Shown piece after piece: positions 1 to 5,393 of a stretch of DNA of 6,237 nt (position 1 is the stretch's first letter; every line of letters starts with the position of its first letter). The notes under the pieces were generated by a model, which was not told the origin of the DNA, did not search any database, and saw nothing but the letters and a program-made list of their open reading frames with translations. Source of the DNA: a bacterium (GTDB lineage Bacteria; Patescibacteriota; Minisyncoccia; UBA6257); NCBI GenBank assembly GCA_021162155.1, contig JAGGZF010000039.1, positions 1 to 6,237 of the forward strand, written 5' to 3'. Position numbers and translations under genes: made by a program.

Positions 1-269
1 GAGAAAGAGCAATACAATTACAGAAGAAGATAAATAAAACTATATTAGAAATTCCACTTAAATTCGCTCCTCAAGGCAAAGATGCCTATAACTCCGCTAA
101 TAAGCAGAGAATACTGCAGGAATTACGACAAAAAGATATCTCCATTACAGAGGAACAAATAGAATTAGAAAAAGCCCTTAAACAGGAAGGGCTTTATGAA
201 GTCAAAATTAATCTTTATCCCGATATCTCTGCTAATTTAAAAATCAAAATAGTTAGAGAGGAAGATTAA
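1..269 (+). CDS. rplI: 50S ribosomal protein bL9, C-terminal part (5' end outside window)
   Basis: This is the last 88 codons of a gene that begins before the window; the open frame starts at base 3 and ends at TAA 267-269. bL9 binds 23S rRNA near the L1 stalk region and helps maintain reading frame. Seen: a helical lead-in, then EIPLKFAPQGKDAYNSANKQ, which aligns with the family stretch before and through the usual KLFGSVT-type motif. This is followed by a C-terminal domain whose ITEEQIELEKALKQEGLYEV and KINLYPDISANLKIKIV segments match the family pattern of a basic alpha/beta domain ending in a VxVHPEVxAKLxVxV-like strand. The usual LFGSVT is degenerate here (AYNSAN), so the protein is a divergent bL9. 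It faces rpmA, and their stops overlap. Some CPR lineages are reported to lack bL9, so its presence may help place the genome. Confidence 0.85.
   Translation, partial: ERAIQLQKKINKTILEIPLKFAPQGKDAYNSANKQRILQELRQKDISITEEQIELEKALKQEGLYEVKINLYPDISANLKIKIVREED
169..195 (-). terminator. Rho-independent terminator for rpmA, embedded in the rplI coding sequence
   Basis: Read on the minus strand there is a perfect 9-bp stem, AAAGCCCTT (195-187) and AAGGGCTTT (179-171), with a 7-base loop. A run of five T (173-169) overlaps and follows the 3' arm. It lies 71 bases past the rpmA stop. On the plus strand the stem is followed by only TTT, so termination is directional and should spare rplI. That it works as a terminator is inferred from the structure. 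Confidence 0.6.
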
Positions 270-556
270 TTATTTTTCTTTAAAGGCAGTACATTGACAA
301 CGCTAATTTTCTTTAACCTGCCGGTAAAAGTAATTTTTCTTTTTTTAGTAAATTTAACCACTCCTTCTTTCACAGCATAAATAGTATCGTCAGAACCTCT
401 TTTAGTGTTTATTCCGGGATACCATTTTGTTCCTCTCTGCCTAATTAAAATATTGCCGGCCTGGACTATTTGGCCGTCCCACACTTTAACACCTAATCTT
501 TTAGATTCTGAATCTCTTCCCAGTTTTGTAGAACCTCCAGATTTAGTATGAGCCAT
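266..556 (-). CDS. rpmA: 50S ribosomal protein bL27
   Basis: Complete 96-residue bL27. The protein sits near the peptidyl-transferase centre, where its flexible N-terminus contacts tRNA. Seen: the family signature AHTKSGGSTKLGRDSESKRL at residues 2-21, then GVKVWDGQ and the conserved NILIRQRGTKWYPG core. The C-terminal tail, rich in Lys and ending in KKNN, makes it slightly longer than the usual 84-90 residues. There is no cleavable N-terminal extension of the kind seen in Firmicutes. The start is fixed by the family N-terminus. Only a weak AAGAG (568-564) lies 7 bases upstream; a better AAAGGA (578-573) is too far away at 16 bases. rplU (bL21), its usual upstream partner, is absent: the next gene upstream is divergent. 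Transcription probably ends at the hairpin within rplI. Confidence 0.97.
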   Translation of the reverse strand: MAHTKSGGSTKLGRDSESKRLGVKVWDGQIVQAGNILIRQRGTKWYPGINTKRGSDDTIYAVKEGVVKFTKKRKITFTGRLKKISVVNVLPLKKNN

Positions 557-608
557 ATGTTTTCTCTTGTAATCCTTTATTATCTAATTAGAAAAATAAT
601 CTAATATT

Positions 609-968
609 ATGATAGCAAAAATAAAGAATTTTGTAAAGCAGCGGAGGATAATCATTGGGAAAATTTTTTTAATCATTTTATCTTTATCTGCCAGTTTCTT
701 TAGTGGAATTATTATAGGAGGAAAATTACTAAACAGGCCTCCTTTGATTATAGAAAAAACCGTTCTATCCGAACTTCCCTCTGCAAGTACATCAATTTCA
801 GAGAAGCCATTGACAAAAGGAATGTTTGTAGCCAGCAAGAGAGGAAAATACTACTATCCCGTCGATTGCTATCTGGCTAACACTCTCTCAGAAAAAAATA
901 AAATTTATTTTAATAGTCGGGCAGAGGCAGAGAAACAAGGATATATCTTCAATTCACGTTGTCGTTAA
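609..968 (+). CDS. Small membrane-anchored protein with a C-terminal two-cysteine module
   Basis: A 119-residue protein of unknown function. Seen: a basic N-terminus (KIKNFVKQRR), one hydrophobic segment at about residues 14-36, and a Ser/Pro/Glu linker at about 43-70. The C-terminal module at about 72-118 reads FVASKRGKYYYPVDC, then LSEKNKIYFNSRAEAEKQGY, and ends NSRC. The only cysteines are Cys87 and Cys118. From memory, this matches a short Ada/thermonuclease-tail-like module (pattern YYxPxC, NKIxFxS, EAExxGY, C), common in candidate-phyla proteins and thought to bind metal or to be structural. The module probably lies outside the membrane, tethered by the N-terminal helix. No Shine-Dalgarno site precedes the ATG. 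Its stop overlaps that of the convergent nuclease gene. Function is not assigned. Confidence 0.8.
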   Translation: MIAKIKNFVKQRRIIIGKIFLIILSLSASFFSGIIIGGKLLNRPPLIIEKTVLSELPSASTSISEKPLTKGMFVASKRGKYYYPVDCYLANTLSEKNKIYFNSRAEAEKQGYIFNSRCR

Positions 969-2146
969 TCTTTTAATATTTCTTTTATCTCTTCTATTGA
1001 TTTTTTGTTTGCCTCTAAGTATTTATACTCCTTCTCTATAATTCTTGCCTTTTCTAATTCTTTTCTGGCTTCAGGAGGAAGCTCTTTCAGTATTCTCTGA
1101 AGTTTGCGCTGATTAATCTCCAGCACTTTTTCCCATTTACCTAATGGCTGTAATATTTTCTTTACCTCTTCCCAATTATAAGAAATTTTATTGGAAACAC
1201 TCTTGGTAAAATAGCCGTTTTTTCCAAATACTCGTTTCAATCCTCTTTGAGAAGCATATACATCTATTAAAGACCTAAGGTCTCGAAGTTTTTGCTCTAT
1301 CTCTTTTTTCTGTTGTTGTAATTCAAAAAATTCATCTATCTTTTTTTCGATATCTACTTCGTTTAAGTCCTTTGATTTCTTTTCATAAAGATGACGCCAT
1401 ACAGGGCAAATAGAACGAAAACCACAATATTGACAAAGAACAGAAGGCCGAGGCTCAAAAGAACTTTTTTCTATCTGATGAACTACGTCTAACACTTCCT
1501 GAATAGCATTGTCTAAATCCTCACTCGTTCTTCTAGTTTCCATCTTCTCGTTAAATTTCAAAAAGTACAAACTCAACCGCATTTGCTCTACATCTATCTT
1601 GGGCCAGCGATTCTTAACTCCTGTAGCGTAAAGAGATAATTGCAGGTTTTTATCCACTTCTGCCTGAGAGGCTACTTTTTTATTGCTCTTATAATCTATA
1701 ATTTCCAAAGAACCATCGGGAAGTTTATCTATCCTATCTATCCTTCCGGTAAGAATGTGTTTGTCGTCTGCTTGAGAAGAATTCCCATTTAGCACCACCT
1801 CAAACTTAGTTTCCAGATCTAAAATAACACTCTGGTGAGGTATATTTTTAATGTAATATTCTCTCAATATTCTCAATCCTTCTTGAAAATAATCTGCCTC
1901 TTCCTTTTCATCTGTCCATCGAAAACCCTCGCTCTCTTTGGGCCAGTGCTTATAATAATAATCAATTAACTGATCCAGAGTAGGGAAGTGAGGATCATTT
2001 TGGTAGAACCATTTCAGAACTTTATGAAGATAACTGCCAAAAACAAGCTCTTTCCTTGAGGGCTCCTTTAGTTTATCTATCTCAGAAAATTTATACTTTA
2101 GAGGACATATCCGAAACTTCTCTAAAGAAGAATAAGAAATACGCAT
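965..2146 (-). CDS. PD-(D/E)XK nuclease with Cas4/AddB-type Fe-S cysteines
   Basis: A 393-residue RecB-family nuclease. Seen in order: SYSSLEKFRICPLKYKF at residues 4-20 with Cys14; His41 in the GSYLH motif; Asp137 in GRIDRID (134-140); Asp151 and Lys153 in EIIDYKSNK; Gln169 and Tyr173 in QLSLYA; then the cysteines C238-x2-C241-x5-C247. These are the catalytic H, D, D-x-K and QxxxY motifs of the PDDEXK_1 family, and the distant Cys plus three clustered Cys match the 4Fe-4S staple of AddB and Cas4. Residues about 255-393 form a charged, helical, probably coiled-coil tail. Known relatives process DNA ends in recombination or spacer acquisition; no helicase domain, AddA partner or CRISPR gene is in the window, so the role is open. 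No Shine-Dalgarno site is visible before the ATG, which follows a promoter with a leader of about 28 bases. Confidence 0.92.
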   Translation of the reverse strand: MRISYSSLEKFRICPLKYKFSEIDKLKEPSRKELVFGSYLHKVLKWFYQNDPHFPTLDQLIDYYYKHWPKESEGFRWTDEKEEADYFQEGLRILREYYIKNIPHQSVILDLETKFEVVLNGNSSQADDKHILTGRIDRIDKLPDGSLEIIDYKSNKKVASQAEVDKNLQLSLYATGVKNRWPKIDVEQMRLSLYFLKFNEKMETRRTSEDLDNAIQEVLDVVHQIEKSSFEPRPSVLCQYCGFRSICPVWRHLYEKKSKDLNEVDIEKKIDEFFELQQQKKEIEQKLRDLRSLIDVYASQRGLKRVFGKNGYFTKSVSNKISYNWEEVKKILQPLGKWEKVLEINQRKLQRILKELPPEARKELEKARIIEKEYKYLEANKKSIEEIKEILKD

Positions 2147-2181
2147 TGGAATGCAATTTGTAAAATACTATTTATTGAATT

Positions 2182-2210
2182 ATAATAACATTTTTTAATT
2201 AATTTTTCAA
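2182..2210 (-). promoter_or_regulatory. Sigma-70-type promoter for the nuclease gene
   Basis: On the minus strand TTGAAA (2210-2205) is followed after 17 bases by TATTAT (2187-2182). TG one base before the -10 box makes it an extended -10. A TATAAT (2184-2179) overlaps the same box. Transcription would start near 2175, giving a leader of about 28 bases that lacks a Shine-Dalgarno site. In such AT-rich DNA a chance match is possible. Confidence 0.5.
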
Positions 2211-2232
2211 TTAATTTGATAGATTGTGTTAT

Positions 2233-2261
2233 TTGACATATCTGAAACAATATGAGATAAT
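2233..2261 (+). promoter_or_regulatory. Near-consensus sigma-70 promoter of the three-gene operon
   Basis: A perfect TTGACA (2233-2238) is followed after exactly 17 bases by GATAAT (2256-2261), five of six matches to TATAAT. Transcription should start near 2268, giving a leader of about 60 bases before the ATG at 2328. This is the best promoter in the window and suggests strong basal expression. A second TTGACA at 2276-2281 has no -10 box at the right distance. Confidence 0.75.
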
Positions 2262-2293
2262 ATAAAAAGTTCACCTTGACAATTAAATATAAG

Positions 2294-2320
2294 CACTCCT
2301 CAAAGGGGTGGAAAGGAGGT
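2294..2320 (+). promoter_or_regulatory. Leader hairpin adjoining a perfect Shine-Dalgarno site
   Basis: CACTCC (2294-2299) pairs with GGGGTG (2305-2310) around a 5-base loop. One base later comes AAAGGAGGT (2312-2320), a full anti-16S match, 7 bases before the ATG. CTCCT (2296-2300) could instead pair with AGGAG (2314-2318) inside the Shine-Dalgarno site, so two mutually exclusive folds exist, one of which hides the site. The same design precedes the membrane protein gene near 6005. Regulation is inferred. Confidence 0.5.
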
Positions 2321-2327
2321 AAGTGAA

Positions 2328-3158
2328 ATGGAAAAAGGAGAAAAGGATGAAGAGATTAGATTTGTACAGCCAGTTCCCTTTGGGACTATGATGCGAGCCG
2401 CCAATATCAAGATAGACGATAAGGGCAATATTTGGATAGGAAAGCGAATAAAACAGTGCCTGAAAAATATTCATTCAGCCATTCAGCAGCAGTTAGATAT
2501 TCTTTACAGTTGTAAAGGAATTCTCTTAGAATTAAACAACCATCTGAATTTTGTATCCCAAGTAGGGAAGATTAAAAACATCACGAATATACTGGATACG
2601 ATTTCGGGGACCCAAGAGGTAATAGAAGATATGCAAAAAACAAAAAATACTATCTTAAAGCAGAAGTTAAATGATTTCTCTATGAGTGCCAAAGAACTAA
2701 ACGTAGCCTTACAAAAAGAGAAAAATAGGATTAGCCTAATAGAGAAAGGGATTCTGAACAGATTAAACCACTTAAAGCAGGAACAAAAGAGGTGCGAAAG
2801 AGTTATCATATATAATGTGGAGTATTGGTTTTACATCTATAAAATTCTTACAGAGACCCCCAAAGAAAAATGGAGAATCAAATGGTCTAACTTTCGCTAC
2901 GGATTGAGGAGTATCCGAACGTTAAAAGAGAACCCCTACAGAGAAAGAATTTATACTCCAGAAATTAAGAGAATTGAATTAATTTATCCATTAGTAAAAA
3001 AGGGTTCCTTAAAGAAAGCGCGAATAATTCTCTGGAAAGCAATACTGAAATTACTTCCACTGTATCCCGAAGAGATGAGATGGGTAGTTGGAGGTAATAC
3101 ATTTGTAATTAGGGAGGGTAAGATAAAGGAGGTAATCTATGGCAGTACAATTCACTAA
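2328..3158 (+). CDS. Hypothetical helical/coiled-coil protein, first gene of operon
   Basis: A 276-residue protein I do not recognise. Seen: a short N-terminal part with Pro/Gly (FVQPVPFGT) and a probable beta-hairpin (IKIDDKGNIWIGK) at about 1-40. Then a long helical stretch at about 40-160 rich in Lys, Glu, Gln, Leu and Ile, consistent with coiled coil. A Trp/Tyr-rich and basic section follows at about 160-250 (EYWFYIYKIL, WRIKWSNFRYGLRS). The end is a small beta-like tail (VVGGNTFVIREGKIKEVIYG). There is no signal peptide or clear membrane segment and no catalytic motif; Cys43, Cys62 and Cys156 are isolated. The start is fixed by AAAGGAGGT 7 bases upstream. The last 20 bases overlap the next gene, implying translational coupling. 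The Lys/Arg content and the zinc-ribbon partner would suit nucleic-acid binding or a scaffold, but this is speculation. Confidence 0.8.
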   Translation: MEKGEKDEEIRFVQPVPFGTMMRAANIKIDDKGNIWIGKRIKQCLKNIHSAIQQQLDILYSCKGILLELNNHLNFVSQVGKIKNITNILDTISGTQEVIEDMQKTKNTILKQKLNDFSMSAKELNVALQKEKNRISLIEKGILNRLNHLKQEQKRCERVIIYNVEYWFYIYKILTETPKEKWRIKWSNFRYGLRSIRTLKENPYRERIYTPEIKRIELIYPLVKKGSLKKARIILWKAILKLLPLYPEEMRWVVGGNTFVIREGKIKEVIYGSTIH

Positions 3159-3627
3159 GATACGAAATAAACAAGGAAAAATTATTGCAGTAAAGGTCAT
3201 AACTGAGAATAAATACGGAGAAGAACTACATCTAGTCTTCAGTAGAATCTGGACTGAATCTAAACAGGGTATTAGAAGAAAAACTATAGCAATCACAGAA
3301 CGCACCCTTCCTTACAGAAGCAGAGTGGAGAGAGAAGATGAGTTTAAGATAAATTCTAAATATAAGAAATTTATAAAAAGAAAGGTAGAGAAGATGTTAC
3401 TAGGCAGAAATTCCAAACAAAACAAAACAGGTAGAAACCCCAAAACGAAAAATTCATATACTTGCCCTTATTGTAGCTATATTGATCCTGTACTAAGGCA
3501 ATATATCGAAGACGAAATAATCCCAGAAGAATGGACCTGCCCTAATTGCGGTAATAGGTTTCGCGTCAGCGGAGCAGGGGATAGGCCTATGTATTGGCAA
3601 AGAAGAAAAACCAAAAAAAGGAGGTGA
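3139..3627 (+). CDS. Basic protein with C-terminal zinc ribbon, second gene of operon
   Basis: A 162-residue unrecognised protein. Seen: an N-terminal, mainly beta region at about 1-60 (VQFTKIRNKQGKIIAVKVIT, then LHLVFSRIW); a basic helical linker at about 60-105 full of Lys, Arg and Asn; then a zinc ribbon with C109-x2-C112 (TCPYCSY) and C134-x2-C137 (TCPNCGNRF), 21 residues apart; and a very basic tail ending RRKTKKRR. Four-cysteine ribbons of this spacing occur in nucleic-acid-binding and transcription-related proteins as well as in many uncharacterised ones; the basic tail favours RNA or DNA contact. The start is set by AAAGGAGGT ending 6 bases before the ATG, inside the preceding gene, so the genes overlap by 20 bases. 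Its stop TGA (3625-3627) is itself part of the next gene's Shine-Dalgarno sequence AAAGGAGGTGA. Confidence 0.85.
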   Translation: MAVQFTKIRNKQGKIIAVKVITENKYGEELHLVFSRIWTESKQGIRRKTIAITERTLPYRSRVEREDEFKINSKYKKFIKRKVEKMLLGRNSKQNKTGRNPKTKNSYTCPYCSYIDPVLRQYIEDEIIPEEWTCPNCGNRFRVSGAGDRPMYWQRRKTKKRR

Positions 3628-3634
3628 TTGAGAA

Positions 3635-3913
3635 ATGAAAACCATAGAATGGGAGCAGGTAGGAATGATAAGGGAAGATAAAAGGATCTTTTCTATTCGC
3701 AGAAGCCAAGAAGGAAGTATAGAGCAGATAGAAATAATACGAGAAGAAGTAAAAATTATTTCAGTTTATAGAAATCAAGAAGGAGACATAAGAGTACAGG
3801 AAGAAGGAGGAAAATTAAGATCTCCTTCTGAAGAAGAAAAAGAACAAATTTCGAATTTATTAACAGATCTGCCTTCACCATCAACAAAAAAAATTCCTTT
3901 GACAGATCCCTAA
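3635..3913 (+). CDS. Small hypothetical protein with a 23-residue tandem repeat, third gene of operon
   Basis: A 92-residue protein I do not recognise. Seen: residues 11-33 (MIREDKRIFSIRRSQEGSIE...) and 34-56 (IIREEVKIISVYRNQEGDIR...) are tandem copies, identical at about 11 of 23 positions including I-R-E, I-x-S, R-x-Q-E-G-x-I and a closing E. The alternation of hydrophobic and polar residues around QEG suggests two beta-hairpins. The tail (about 57-92) is acidic, then Pro/Ser/Thr-rich and probably disordered. There is no Cys, membrane segment or signal peptide. The start follows AAAGGAGGTGAT, an essentially perfect anti-16S match, with 10 bases from GGAGG to ATG. It lies 7 bases after the zinc-ribbon gene and is followed at once by a strong terminator, so it is the last gene of the transcript. 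Function unknown; a small partner or regulator of the upstream proteins is possible. Confidence 0.75.
   Translation: MKTIEWEQVGMIREDKRIFSIRRSQEGSIEQIEIIREEVKIISVYRNQEGDIRVQEEGGKLRSPSEEEKEQISNLLTDLPSPSTKKIPLTDP
3665..3802 (+). repeat. Two in-frame tandem 69-bp units encoding a repeated beta-hairpin-like motif
   Basis: The units 3665-3733 and 3734-3802 are exactly 69 bases each and adjoin with no gap. DNA identity has decayed except around the segment coding Q-E-G (cCAAGAAGGAg in both), while the protein pattern is kept. This points to an old duplication held by selection on the protein. Confidence 0.65.
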
Positions 3914-3922
3914 ATGCAAGGC

Positions 3923-3953
3923 AAAGAGCAGGGAAAAATCCCTGCTCTTTTTT
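3923..3953 (+). terminator. Strong rho-independent terminator of the three-gene operon
   Basis: A perfect 12-bp stem, AAAGAGCAGGGA (3923-3934) and TCCCTGCTCTTT (3939-3950), closes on an AAAA loop, and a T run extends to 3953. It lies 10 bases after the stop of the third gene. A-residues before the 5' arm are few, so it is mainly directional on the plus strand. Confidence 0.93.
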
Positions 3954-3968
3954 ATTTAAAAGTCGCAG

Positions 3969-3997
3969 TTTTCTCTCGCATAATAAAATGCTATACT
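3969..3997 (+). promoter_or_regulatory. Extended -10 promoter for the orphan gene at 4038
   Basis: TGC immediately precedes TATACT (3992-3997), an extended -10 box with five of six matches to TATAAT. The -35 region at the right distance (TTTTCT, 3969-3974) is poor, as expected for extended -10 promoters. Transcription would start near 4004, after the preceding terminator, giving a leader of about 34 bases with no Shine-Dalgarno site. Confidence 0.5.
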
Positions 3998-4037
3998 AAA
4001 TTAAGGTCGGAAATAATTTTAAGTCAATTAGAATCAT

Positions 4038-4337
4038 ATGGGATTTTTAGATAAATTATTCCAAAAGCCACCAGAAAAGAAAGAAAAAGACACAGAAAGT
4101 GAAATAGAATATTATCGTAAAGCGGACGGCAGTTTCATAGCTGTCAGCAAAGAAGGGATAGCCAGACAGGTATCACAAGTACCAGAAGGAGTGCCCTTAA
4201 AAGAATGGCCCGGAGATAAATCCAGTAATATCGCTGAAGAAAAAATACCTAATAAACTCGGAGAAACCATCTCAGAACAGGGGCGTCCAAAAGAAATAAC
4301 AGAAGAGGGGATATTGAAAGATAAAAGAGAGGAATAA
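4038..4337 (+). CDS. Hypothetical hydrophilic protein with amphipathic N-terminal helix
   Basis: A 99-residue protein I do not recognise. Seen: the N-terminus MGFLDKLFQK is a short amphipathic helix, of a type found at the start of many small bacterial proteins, sometimes for membrane or partner contact. Residues about 24-48 (IEYYRKADGSFIAVSKEGIARQV) could form a small beta unit. The rest is charged, rich in Lys, Glu, Pro and Gly, and probably disordered. There is no Cys, signal peptide or transmembrane segment. It has its own promoter after the operon terminator and no Shine-Dalgarno site before the ATG. It faces the recombinase gene with 27 bases between the stops and no clear terminator between them. 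Coding status rests on a complete 99-codon frame in AT-rich DNA with a promoter in place; it may still be a weakly conserved gene. Confidence 0.6.
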   Translation: MGFLDKLFQKPPEKKEKDTESEIEYYRKADGSFIAVSKEGIARQVSQVPEGVPLKEWPGDKSSNIAEEKIPNKLGETISEQGRPKEITEEGILKDKREE

Positions 4338-4364
4338 GCTCCTATAATTCAGACCTCTACACAC

Positions 4365-5309
4365 TCAGTGTTCCAAACTATGATAAGATTTATGGATATC
4401 TTTTAGTTTTTTAGAGGTGATGTGGGTATAAATTTGAGTAGTAGCGATATTCTTGTGTCCTAAAAATTCTTGTACTAATCTCAAATCCACTCCTCTCATT
4501 AAAAGGTCAGTAGCGAAGGAATGCCGTAGAGTATGAGGAGTAACAGGAATAGAAATTCCTGCTTTGAGGGCATATTTTCTTACAATATTTTCCACAGAAC
4601 GAGCAGTTAATCTATTTCCCGGTTTAGGTCCTTTATAATTTATAAATAGGGCTTTATTGTTATCATTTCTCCTATCTAAGTAGTCCTTCAGTGCCTTTAA
4701 GGCACGAGGGGAAAGATAAACCGGTCTAATTCTACCTCCTTTCCCAATTATATTTATTTCTAAATCCTCATCAAAATTCTCAATTTTAATCTGGTTTTTA
4801 TTTAAATTCACCAATTCTGCCACCCGCAGACCAGTAGAAAATAAAACTTCTAAAATAGCCCTGTCTCTTAATCCGGTAATAGTAGAAACATCTGGACTAT
4901 TAAGTAATTTTTTAATCTGCTCTAATTTTAGAAATTTAATACTTCTCCCTTGTTTCTCCTTAAAAAGTTTAACTTTTTCTGCCGGTAAAGAAGGAGTGTC
5001 TCTGTCAGAAAAAAAGTTTAACAAACTTCTTAATGCTATAAGGTAATAATTCAAACTACTCCTTTTTAGGGGCTGATGGGTATTCTTATTATAAGTTTGA
5101 GATAAAAAAACCCGGTATTTCCAAAGGTGCTCCGAAGTAAGTTGATGGGGGAGTAGTTCTTCCAATTTCTCTTTCTTTAACCATTGTATAAATCTATTGA
5201 TAAATCTAGCGTAGGTAATCTGGCTATTATGACTTAATCCTTTTTCTATATCTAAATATTCCAAAAACTCCGGAATAAGTTGAATAATAGTTTTAGTGCT
5301 TTTTTTCAT
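4365..5309 (-). CDS. xerD: Xer-type tyrosine recombinase (XerC/XerD-like)
   Basis: A full-length 314-residue tyrosine recombinase; it cuts and rejoins DNA through a 3'-phosphotyrosyl bond at paired 11-bp arms. Seen: an N-terminal SAM-like core-binding domain at about 8-102 (EYLDIEKGLSHNSQITYARF, then SSLNYYLIALRSLLNFF), then the catalytic domain at about 125-314. Catalytic residues are all present: Arg162 (STGLRVAEL), Lys190 (IIGKGGRIR), His259 and Arg262 (TPHTLRHSFAT), His285 (LGHKNIATTQ) and Tyr294 (IYTH). Length and motifs fit chromosomal Xer proteins better than phage integrases, which are usually larger and more divergent. XerC versus XerD cannot be settled here, and it may be the only Xer of a one-recombinase system. 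No Shine-Dalgarno site precedes the ATG. A dif-like site lies 45 bases upstream, within the probable promoter/leader, which supports a dedicated recombinase-site pair. Confidence 0.95.
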   Translation of the reverse strand: MKKSTKTIIQLIPEFLEYLDIEKGLSHNSQITYARFINRFIQWLKKEKLEELLPHQLTSEHLWKYRVFLSQTYNKNTHQPLKRSSLNYYLIALRSLLNFFSDRDTPSLPAEKVKLFKEKQGRSIKFLKLEQIKKLLNSPDVSTITGLRDRAILEVLFSTGLRVAELVNLNKNQIKIENFDEDLEINIIGKGGRIRPVYLSPRALKALKDYLDRRNDNNKALFINYKGPKPGNRLTARSVENIVRKYALKAGISIPVTPHTLRHSFATDLLMRGVDLRLVQEFLGHKNIATTQIYTHITSKKLKDIHKSYHSLEH

Positions 5310-5354
5310 AGAATAACAGGGGAGAGTTGCTTAATGTTTTATCTAACTTAGTTA

Positions 5355-5382
5355 ATTTCGCTAAAGATACATTATGCGAAAT
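5355..5382. other. dif: Predicted dif-like Xer recombination site
   Basis: A 28-bp site with left arm ATTTCGCTAAA (5355-5365), 6-bp centre GATACA (5366-5371) and right arm TTATGCGAAAT (5372-5382). The arms are inverted copies at 9 of 11 positions, and the centre of symmetry coincides with that of the surrounding perfect 12-bp repeat. The right arm matches the E. coli XerD arm TTATGTTAAAT at 9 of 11 positions, and the whole site matches E. coli dif, recalled from memory, at about 18 of 28. It lies beside the xer gene, as in XerS/difSL and XerH-type single-recombinase systems. That this is the chromosomal dif, rather than a private site of a mobile element, is inferred. Confidence 0.65.
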
Positions 5383-5393
5383 TAACTATCTTC

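Noticed and set aside
584..838. 84-codon minus-strand frame opposite the two-cysteine protein
   Set aside because: It overlaps the better-supported plus-strand gene throughout, has no ribosome site and shows no domain pattern; it is a shadow frame.
890..915. AT-only hairpin as terminator for the nuclease gene
   Set aside because: The stem contains only A-T pairs and is a chance product of A- and T-runs.
2283..2474. 63-codon minus-strand frame covering the operon leader
   Set aside because: It overlaps the strong leader and start of the operon and has no promoter or ribosome site.
2504..2809. 101-codon minus-strand frame rich in Phe, Ile and Ser
   Set aside because: It is antisense to the helical protein; its Phe/Ile/Leu richness is what Lys/Glu/Asn-rich coding DNA gives on the opposite strand.
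3051..3305. 84-codon minus-strand frame across the junction of the first two operon genes
   Set aside because: Antisense to two coupled genes with perfect Shine-Dalgarno sites; no start signals.
4361..4371. ACACT-C-AGTGT palindrome over the xer stop, as a terminator
   Set aside because: A one-base loop cannot form a stable hairpin and no T run follows.
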